Part shown: one piece after another, positions 58,164 through 64,000 of the stretch
Numbering within the stretch: the stretch's first letter is position 1
How the letters are laid out: each line of letters opens with the position of its first letter
Assembly: GCF_000719705.1 (NCBI RefSeq)
Contig: NZ_JOHO01000002.1
Coordinates: forward strand, 434,001 to 498,000
DNA from: Streptomyces sp. NRRL S-350
Lineage (GTDB): Bacteria > Actinomycetota > Actinomycetes > Streptomycetales > Streptomycetaceae
Direction: 5' to 3'
DNA length: 64,000 nt
The notes under the pieces: generated by a model
What the model saw: only the letters and a program-made list of their open reading frames with translations
What the model was told of the DNA's origin: nothing
Databases searched by the model: none
Translations under genes and position numbers: made by a program

Positions 58164-58571
58164 TCACGCGACCACCTCGGGGTTGCGCGGGGGCGTGGAC
58201 AGGTGCTCGCCGATCCGGGCGACCAGGTCGCGCATCTGGTGGCTCACCAGCCCGGCGTCCACGCCCTCGTCGGCGAGCACCGCGAGGTAGGCGCGGTCAC
58301 CGGCCGCCATCAGGTAGAAGTAGCCGCCGTCGACCTCGATCACCACCAGCCGCATCGAGCCGTCGCCGTGCGGGAACTCGTGCCCGACCGCGCCGGCCAG
58401 GCTCTGCAGCCCGGCGCAGGCGGCGGCGAGGCGGTCGGCGGTGTCCGGGTCGGTGCCGTACTGGGCGATCCGCAGGCCGTCGGCGGACAGCACGATGACG
58501 TGGCGCACGCACGGAACGCTGTGCGCGAGGTCGTTGAGGATCCAGTCCATGTTGCTGCGGTGCGGAATCAC
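58164..58571 (-). CDS. cvnB: Conservon Roadblock/LC7 protein (CvnB)
   Basis: A 135-residue Roadblock/LC7 (MglB-like) protein. LNDLAHSVPCVRHVIVLSADGLRIAQYG and LRLVVIEVDGGYFYLMAAGDRAYLAVLADEGVDAGLVSHQM are typical. MglB-like proteins act as GTPase-activating partners of Ras-like GTPases, so it probably regulates CvnD. ATG 58571 overlaps the cvnA stop (ATGA). Confidence 0.95.
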   Translation of the reverse strand: MIPHRSNMDWILNDLAHSVPCVRHVIVLSADGLRIAQYGTDPDTADRLAAACAGLQSLAGAVGHEFPHGDGSMRLVVIEVDGGYFYLMAAGDRAYLAVLADEGVDAGLVSHQMRDLVARIGEHLSTPPRNPEVVA

Positions 58572-60388
58572 TGCTCGCCTTTCCCTGCCGTCTCTTCACT
58601 GGTGCGTCCGGGACCGGTCGGTCCGGCACTCGTGGGCCCGGCCCCGGCGGGCGCGGAGCCGGCCCGCCAGGCCTGGCCCGGTTGCCCGGGAAGCCCGGCC
58701 CGGCCCGGCTGCCCGGCCTGCGCGGCCTGTCCCGGCGGCGTCGCCGGCCCGGCCTGCGCGGCCTGTCCGTTCTGCGCCGTCGGGCCGACCTGCCCCGGTT
58801 GCCCGGCGGACGGCGCCGGAGCGGTGCCCTTGATGCCGTCCATGAACGCCTCCAGCCACAGGCCCGGCTGCTTCGGCTCCTTGCCCGGGCGGGGGGCCTG
58901 CGCCGTCGGGCCCGCCACCGGCCCCGCCGTCGGGCCGGCGGGCTGCGCGGTGCCGCGCGGGGGTGTGGCGAAGGCGGCCCGGCCGGTCGGCCGGTGGCGG
59001 CGGCGTTGCGGCAGGCCGTTGGCCGTGCGCTCGGTCACGATCACCTCGTCGTCGATGCCCCCCGAGGCGGCGGCCGCCGAGGCGGACGACCCCCACGGGG
59101 TGGTCGAACCGTAGGACGGCCCGACGCCGGCCGAGGTCGTCCGCGCGCCCCACGGGCGCGCCGGGGCCGCGTGCCGGGGCGGGTTCGGCGGAAGCGGGCG
59201 GGGGCCGGAGAAGGCGCCGATGCCGTGCGCCCGGCCGGTCGGGGGAGCGGTGGTGAGGAGTTCCTGCGGCACGACCAGCACCGCACGCACCCCGCCGTAC
59301 GCGGAGCGGCGCAGCGAGACCTGGAAGCCGTACGCCTGGCAGAGCCGGCCGACGATGGCGAAGCCCAGCCGGGGGGACTCGGTGAGGTCGTCGAAGTCCT
59401 TGGAGACCATGGCCTCGCGCATCGCCCGCTCGGCGCGGGCCGTGGCCTCGTCGGTGAGGCCGAGGCCGCCGTCCTCGATCTCGATCGCCATCCCGCTCTG
59501 CACCTCGGAGGCGCTGAGGTGCACGTGGGTGTGCGGCGGGGAGTAGCGGGTCGCGTTGTCGAGCAGCTCGGCGACGGCGTGGATCAGCGGTTCGACGGCC
59601 GGGCCGGTGACCGAGATCTGGGCCACCGGGTGCAGGTCGACGCGCTGGTACTCCAGGATCCGGGACATGCCGCCGCGCAGCACGCTGTAGAGCGCGATCG
59701 GCCGGGTCCACTGGCGGCCCGGGCGGGCGCCGGACAGGACGGCGATGCTGTCCGCGAGGCGGCCGGTCAGCGCGTTGCCGTGGTCCAGGCGCAGGAGGTC
59801 GTCGAAGACCGCCGGGTCGTTGCCGTGCCGGTCCTCCATCTCCCGCAGGTCCTTGGCCTGCCGGTGGATGATCGCCTGGACCCGGCGGGCGATGTTCACG
59901 AAGGCGCGCTCGGCGGAGTCGCGCCGGCTCACCTCGTCGTCGACGGCTACGGCGATGCCGTGCGCCACGGACACCAGGGACTTGCGGAACCGCGGGGAGA
60001 CGGGCGCGTTCTCCTGCTCGATCGGGTCCAGCAGGATGTCGATCGAGTACCCGTACCGGGCCCCGGCGACCACCCGTGGCAGCTCGACCTTGGCGAGCCG
60101 GTCGAGCTCGGCCTCCTGCCCGGCCAGCCGCCGCTGCAGGTCCTCCGCCTGCCGGGCGCTGCGGTCCCGAAGCTCGGTCAACGCCCGCCCCCGGCGCGCG
60201 GACTCGGCGGCCACCACGGCCACCAGCACGGTGCCCGTCGCCCCGCACCACAGCACCCCGGCCCGGGCCCCGGCGGACACCACCACCGCGGCCACCGCCA
60301 CGGCCGCCGCCATCACGGCCGTCGGCAACAGCCAGCCGAGCAAGGGCGCAGGGCGCCGTCTGGCGCGTGACGATCCAGGTCGAAGCAT
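58568..60388 (-). CDS. cvnA: Conservon sensor histidine kinase-like protein (CvnA)
   Basis: A 606-residue membrane protein. Two helices (about 15-62) sit near the N-terminus, with almost no extracytoplasmic part. A long coiled region follows (RDRSARQAEDLQRRLAGQEAELDRLAK), then the core with LLRLDHGNALTGRLADSIAVLSG and the HATPase motifs AVAELLDNATRYSPP, EIEDGGLGLT and RLGFAIVGRLCQAYG. A conserved phosphoacceptor His is not evident, which is usual for CvnA. The C-terminal 190 residues are a Pro/Gly/Gln-rich disordered tail. ATG 60388 has GAGG seven bases upstream. Confidence 0.93.
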   Translation of the reverse strand: MLRPGSSRARRRPAPLLGWLLPTAVMAAAVAVAAVVVSAGARAGVLWCGATGTVLVAVVAAESARRGRALTELRDRSARQAEDLQRRLAGQEAELDRLAKVELPRVVAGARYGYSIDILLDPIEQENAPVSPRFRKSLVSVAHGIAVAVDDEVSRRDSAERAFVNIARRVQAIIHRQAKDLREMEDRHGNDPAVFDDLLRLDHGNALTGRLADSIAVLSGARPGRQWTRPIALYSVLRGGMSRILEYQRVDLHPVAQISVTGPAVEPLIHAVAELLDNATRYSPPHTHVHLSASEVQSGMAIEIEDGGLGLTDEATARAERAMREAMVSKDFDDLTESPRLGFAIVGRLCQAYGFQVSLRRSAYGGVRAVLVVPQELLTTAPPTGRAHGIGAFSGPRPLPPNPPRHAAPARPWGARTTSAGVGPSYGSTTPWGSSASAAAASGGIDDEVIVTERTANGLPQRRRHRPTGRAAFATPPRGTAQPAGPTAGPVAGPTAQAPRPGKEPKQPGLWLEAFMDGIKGTAPAPSAGQPGQVGPTAQNGQAAQAGPATPPGQAAQAGQPGRAGLPGQPGQAWRAGSAPAGAGPTSAGPTGPGRTSEETAGKGEQ

Positions 60389-60825
60389 TCAGCATCCTCA
60401 AACGATCGGAACAGTACGGGGACGGACGGCGACCGGCTCCGGCGGCGTGGTGCTGCAGCATAGCCAAGTTCAGGACAACCCTGACCGAAACTCAAAAATA
60501 CTGCCTGTCAACCGACTTGTGGCAACTTGCCGGACATGCCCGACATCCCGCACACCAGTCCCACCCCAGGCGACCCGCCGCCCTGCCACCAGGCTTCTCG
60601 CCCTCACCGCCCCCGTGCCGCCAACCCGCCCCGGATTCCCCCATGCGAACGGTTTCCAGCCCAAGCGCCCCCATCGGCGGCCGAGTTCGTGCTAAGGCGG
60701 GGCCGTCGAAGCCCCGCGATCACTCGTGCGGGGGACGAACGGGGGCGGGCTGAAGGCAACACCTGTTGCTGTCGGGAGCAACGTCCGTTGACGGACCGCC
60801 GTGGGTGCCCCTACAGTGCCGGGCC
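60389..60825. other. Divergent control region of the conservon and methyltransferase genes
   Basis: About 435 bases, distinctly less GC-rich from 60465 to 60540 (ctgaccgaaactcaaaaatactgcctgtcaacc...). On the minus strand a TTGACA hexamer (60507-60512) is present but I find no well-spaced -10 for it. Probable promoter zone for cvnA on one side and the HTH-methyltransferase on the other. Confidence 0.5.
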
Positions 60826-61761
60826 ATGGAGACGGACGATCTTGGTCGGCGGGTGGCGGACGACGTGGCCGGTGGGGGCGGGTTGGCGGGGGTGCGGCGG
60901 TTGTCGGGGGTGATCGCCGCGTTGGAGGAGCGCCGGACGGGGCTGGTGGAGGAACTGCGGCGCGGGCGGGAGGCGACCTGGGAGGAGATCGGGCGGGCCT
61001 GCGGGATGACCCGGCAGGGGGCGACGCGGCGTTGGGCGGGGCGGCTGCGGGCGCGTTCGTTCGGTGTCGCGGCGGCCTCCTACCAGCACGGGCGGCCGGG
61101 TTACCCGCAGGCGCTGATCGGTGCGGCGGTGCCCAGGGAGGCCCGGAAGGTGCTCGATCTCGGCGCCGGGACGGGCAAGTTGACCGGGCTGCTGGTCGAG
61201 GCGGGCCTGGACGTGGTGGCGGTCGAGCCCGACGCGGGGATGCGGGCGCAACTGGTCGCCGCGGTGCCGAAGGCCGCCGTACGGGCGGGCTCGGCGGAGC
61301 GGATCCCGCTGCCCGACGGCAGCGTGGACGCCGTCGTGGTGGCGCAGGCCTGGCACTGGTTCGATCCGGCGGCCGCCGTGCCGGAGGCGGCCCGGGTGCT
61401 CGCCCCCGGCGGAACGCTCGCGCTGGTGTGGAACGTCCGGGACGAGTCCGAGCCGTGGGCCGCCGAACTGGGCGCGCTGATGCACCGTTCGACGAACCAG
61501 CGGATCGACACCTGGCCGGCCGTCCCGGCACCCTTCGGCGCGCCCGAGCGGCTGGAGATCCGCTGGGAGCACTCCACCACCCGGGCCGGGATCGTCGACC
61601 TGGTCGCCTCGCGCAGCTACGTCATCGCGCTGCCCGACGCCGAACGGGCCCGCCTGCTGGCCGACGTCGAGGAACTGCTCGCCACCCACCCGGACCTGGC
61701 CGGCCGGGACGCGATCGCCATGCCGTACCTGACGAGGTGCACCCGTGTCCGGCTCGGCTGA
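60826..61761 (+). CDS. HTH-fused class I SAM methyltransferase
   Basis: A 311-residue protein from ATG 60826. Residues about 20-75 (GVRRLSGVIAALEERRTGLVEELRRGREATWEEIGRACGMTRQGATRRWAGR) look like a sigma-factor/homeodomain-type HTH often found alone in Streptomyces DNA-binding proteins. From about 80 the Methyltransf_11 domain starts: VLDLGAGTGKLTGLLVEAGLDVVAVEPD, RIPLPDGSVDAVVVAQAWHWFD. The fusion of DNA binding and methyl transfer is unusual. It overlaps the GNAT gene by 17 bases and should be co-translated. Confidence 0.85.
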   Translation: METDDLGRRVADDVAGGGGLAGVRRLSGVIAALEERRTGLVEELRRGREATWEEIGRACGMTRQGATRRWAGRLRARSFGVAAASYQHGRPGYPQALIGAAVPREARKVLDLGAGTGKLTGLLVEAGLDVVAVEPDAGMRAQLVAAVPKAAVRAGSAERIPLPDGSVDAVVVAQAWHWFDPAAAVPEAARVLAPGGTLALVWNVRDESEPWAAELGALMHRSTNQRIDTWPAVPAPFGAPERLEIRWEHSTTRAGIVDLVASRSYVIALPDAERARLLADVEELLATHPDLAGRDAIAMPYLTRCTRVRLG

Positions 61762-62302
61762 GCCCGTCACCGTCCGCCGCCTGGGCCGTGCGGACGCCGA
61801 ACCGTACCGGGCCTTCCGGCTCGCGGCCCTGCGCGAGACGCCCAGCGCCTTCACCTCCGCCTACGCCGAGGAGCGGGCCAGGCCGATGGCCGCGACGCTG
61901 GAGCGCCTGGCCGAGGCCGAGGACGGTCCGGGCGCGCTGCTCGGGGCCTTCGACGCAGCCGGCACGCTGGTCGGCACGGCAGGGCTGAAGGTGCCGCGGC
62001 GCAGCCAGGAGCGGCACAAGGGCACGCTTTACGGCATGGCGGTGGCCCGCGGCGCCGGCGGCCGGGGCATCGGCGGCGCGCTGGTGCGGGAGGTGCTGCG
62101 GACCGCCGTCGCGGACGGGCGGCTGCGCCAGGTGCTGCTGACCGTCTCGGAGGGCAACGAGGCGGCGCTGCGGCTCTACACGGCCTGCGGCTTCGAGGTG
62201 TGGGGCCGGGAGCCGGCAGCCGTCCTGGTGGACGGGCTGCCGGTCGCGAAGCTGCACATGGTGCGACTGCTGGCCGCCGGGCCGACGACGGCCGGACGCT
62301 GA
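61745..62302 (+). CDS. GNAT family N-acetyltransferase
   Basis: A 185-residue acetyltransferase from GTG 61745. VTVRRLGRADAEPYRAFRLAALRETPSAFTSAYAEE, YGMAVARGAGGRGIGGALVREVLR (acetyl-CoA motif) and VSEGNEAALRLYTACGFEVWGREPAAV form a complete GNAT fold. The substrate is unknown. It overlaps the HTH-methyltransferase gene. Confidence 0.88.
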   Translation: MSGSAEPVTVRRLGRADAEPYRAFRLAALRETPSAFTSAYAEERARPMAATLERLAEAEDGPGALLGAFDAAGTLVGTAGLKVPRRSQERHKGTLYGMAVARGAGGRGIGGALVREVLRTAVADGRLRQVLLTVSEGNEAALRLYTACGFEVWGREPAAVLVDGLPVAKLHMVRLLAAGPTTAGR

Positions 62303-62477
62303 GACTTCCGCTCGCTGCGCCGGGCCGTGGAGACGGGTGCGGGCGGCGGTGTCGGCCCGGCGCGAGGCCGGGTGGCAATTAAGTCATTCGACTGTATCGG
62401 AGCCGCGGTTCCCGGCAGATCCTGGCAGGGTGCCCGCGCGTCTGTGCTGGGCGTTCGTCATGGCAGGAGGCCCTGAA

Positions 62478-63275
62478 GTGCCCGCAACGCCCGTCGTGTT
62501 CGTCCATGGAGCGTGGTTCCACGCGCTGTGCTGGGAGGCGTGGGCCCACCGCTTCGCGGCCCGGGGCTTCTCCGTCCTGGCGCCGGGCTGGCCGGGCGAG
62601 CTCTCGACGGCGGCCGAGGCGCGCCGCAGCCCGGAGCGGCTGCCGGACCTCGGACTGCGTGCGCTGACCGGGCACTTCGCGGGCGTCGTACGGTCGTCGG
62701 AAAGCCCACCGGTGCTCGTCGGGCACTCCGTGGGCGGACTGGTCGTGCAGCAGCTCCTCGCCGACGGCCTCGGGCTCGCGGCCGTGGCGATCGCCTCGGC
62801 GCCGGTCAACGGGGTGCCGCTGCCCGGCCCGCTCGCCGGGCGCGGCCTGCCGTCGGCCGGCGGCGGCCAGGCACAGGTGCCGGTCTCCGCCCACCGGTTC
62901 CGGCAGCTCTTCGCGAACACCTCGGACACGGAGGGGGCCGCCGAGCTCTACGACCGGTACGCCGTCCCGGCCCCGCATCGGCTGCTCACCGAGGTCGGTG
63001 GCGGCGGCCCGTCGGGCCTGACGGCCGTGGACGTGGGCCGACGGGCCCGCGGGCCGCTGCTCCTGGTCTCGGGCCAGGAGGACCGGCTGGTGCCCGACGC
63101 CGTGACCCGCGCCGTCTACAAGCAGTACGGCGATTCGACGGCGGTTACGGAGCTGAAGCAGTTCGCGGACCGCAGCCACACCCTGGTCGTGGACAGCGGC
63201 TGGCGCTCGGTCGCGGACCACGTCCTCGACTGGCTGGGCCGGCAGGGCATCGGCGCCGACCGCCGCAGGAGGTGA
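62478..63275 (+). CDS. Alpha/beta hydrolase
   Basis: A 265-residue hydrolase. GTG 62478 is chosen because AGGAGG (62465-62470) lies seven bases upstream; a longer form from ATG 62460 would include that site in the coding region. VVFVHGAWFHALCWEAWAHRFAARGFSVLAPGWPGE (HGxW oxyanion region), nucleophile Ser in VLVGHSVGGLVVQQLLADG, Asp in VSGQEDRLVPD and His in DRSHTLVV make a full triad. AT-richer sequence just upstream (caattaagtcattcgactg) is a likely promoter. Substrate unknown. Confidence 0.88.
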   Translation: MPATPVVFVHGAWFHALCWEAWAHRFAARGFSVLAPGWPGELSTAAEARRSPERLPDLGLRALTGHFAGVVRSSESPPVLVGHSVGGLVVQQLLADGLGLAAVAIASAPVNGVPLPGPLAGRGLPSAGGGQAQVPVSAHRFRQLFANTSDTEGAAELYDRYAVPAPHRLLTEVGGGGPSGLTAVDVGRRARGPLLLVSGQEDRLVPDAVTRAVYKQYGDSTAVTELKQFADRSHTLVVDSGWRSVADHVLDWLGRQGIGADRRRR

Positions 63276-63294
63276 ACCCCCGGCGGAGCCGAGC

Positions 63295-63355
63295 CGCCGC
63301 CTGACGCCTGCCGCCGCCTGACGCCTGCCGCCGCCTGACGCCTGCCGCCGCCTGC
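63295..63355. repeat. Three-to-four-copy 17-base tandem repeat
   Basis: The unit CCGCCGCCTGACGCCTG is repeated three times with a partial fourth after the hydrolase stop, between two convergent genes. No structural role seen. Confidence 0.75.
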
Positions 63356-63412
63356 CTTCGCTCGCCACCGCCACCGACCGCCTGCCGTCCCGGAGGACCG
63401 CGCCGCCGCGCC

Positions 63413-64000
63413 TCACCCGGGCCCGGCGGCGGGGGTGTTGCTGCCCAGGGCGTCGCGCAGCGCGGCGCGGGAGGTGATGCCGAGCTTGGGGAAGACCCGG
63501 TACAGGTGCGAGCTGACCGTCCGGGGCGACAGGTGCATCCGCTCGCCGATCTCCTTGTTGGTCAGGCCGCTCGCGGCGAGGTCGGCGATCCGGTGCTCCT
63601 GCCAGGTCAGGGTGGCCAGGTGGGCGGAGGAGGCGCGGGTGGGCATGCCGGAGATCCGCAGTTCGGCCCGGGCGCGTTCGGCCCAGGCGGTGGCGCCGAG
63701 CCGTTCGAAGGCCTCCGTGGCCAGGGTCAGCGGCCTCCGGGCCGCCGCCGGGCCACGGAAGAGCCGGGTGCGGTAGCCGTGGGCGAGCCGGATGCGGGCC
63801 AGTTCGAACGGGAAGCGGACGGCGTCCGGAAGGGTCTCGACCAGTTCGAAGAGTTCGTCCGCACTCTTCGCGTCGGCGGTCGTCATCGCCAGCGCGCCGT
63901 AGGTGACCAGTGCGAGTCGCGGCGAGAGGTCGGGCAGCCCGGCGTCGCGGGCGGCGACGGCGTGGCGGCGGGCCTGCTCGGTGCGCCCGGTGTGCAGGGC
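63413..64000 (-). CDS. LuxR-family regulator, large ATP-binding type (partial, C-terminal end)
   Basis: The C-terminal about 195 residues of a regulator that begins beyond the right edge. The visible part starts in helical, TPR-like sequence (ALHTGRTEQARRHAVAARDAGL ... LARIRLAHGYRTRLFRGPAAARRPLTLATEAFERLGATAWAERARAELR) and ends in a LuxR HTH (LTWQEHRIADLAASGLTNKEIGERMHLSPRTVSSHLYRVFPKLGITSRAALRDAL). This combination is typical of LAL/MalT-like regulators. The ATPase part, if present, lies outside the window. Confidence 0.85.
   Translation of the reverse strand, partial: ALHTGRTEQARRHAVAARDAGLPDLSPRLALVTYGALAMTTADAKSADELFELVETLPDAVRFPFELARIRLAHGYRTRLFRGPAAARRPLTLATEAFERLGATAWAERARAELRISGMPTRASSAHLATLTWQEHRIADLAASGLTNKEIGERMHLSPRTVSSHLYRVFPKLGITSRAALRDALGSNTPAAGPG

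Overview
The window is very GC-rich (about 72-75% by eye), has short intergenic gaps, many GTG starts, ATGA/GTGA start-stop overlaps and actinomycete-specific gene sets (a conservon, 2-methylisoborneol genes, a PIG-L amidase of the mycothiol type, F420-type LLM enzymes). This points to a Streptomycetaceae chromosome (Streptomyces or Kitasatospora). I see no rRNA, tRNA, CRISPR array, transposase or phage gene, so it looks like ordinary chromosome with accessory clusters.

Layout. 1-2854 (minus): an Mrp/Mbh-type cation/proton antiporter operon E-F-G-MbhD-(MbhE+B)-C-D, cut by the window edge inside the D subunit. 3167-8383: a membrane-anchored SDR, then a divergent three-gene operon (membrane protein, gluconate-2-dehydrogenase-gamma/GMC fusion, enolase-superfamily enzyme). 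8477-12251 (minus): GH15 glycosidase, F420-type LLM oxidoreductase, PIG-L amidase. 12566-17911: dienelactone hydrolase, an ABC transporter with its own two-component system, and an ACT-like protein. 17952-25722: phytoene-desaturase-like FAD enzyme, membrane protein, methyltransferase, a PAS-LuxR regulator and, divergent from it, a CYP102/BM3-like self-sufficient P450. 25898-28685 (minus): streptogrisin-type protease, GNAT, membrane protein. 28994-34525: a partner-switching cluster (two STAS proteins, two HATPase proteins, an ANTAR-GAF-PAS-PP2C phosphatase and a repeat-rich membrane protein) with no sigma factor gene beside it, followed by an Rv2629/baeRF-like stress protein. 35997-42848: TrmO, RNase HI with a zinc-ribbon-like tail, a lipoprotein with an apparent ATC start, and several small membrane proteins. 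42973-46996: a radical SAM protein with an unusual CX8CX2C motif, divergent from the 2-methylisoborneol operon (MIB synthase and GPP C-methyltransferase). 47106-55513: assorted enzymes (RibD-like reductase, secreted PLC-like protein, tautomerase, lipoprotein peptidase, MFS porter, DUF574 methyltransferase, Tat-exported purple acid phosphatase with an altered motif). 55556-60388 (minus): a complete conservon cvnA-B-C-D-E whose P450 has lost the K-helix ExxR motif, as in the CYP157 family. 60826-64000: HTH-methyltransferase fusion, GNAT, alpha/beta hydrolase, and the C-terminal part of a LuxR regulator cut by the window end.

Several convergent or terminal junctions carry perfect 15-18 bp GC-rich hairpins that look like terminators. 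Functional assignments rest on motif recognition alone; no database search was possible.
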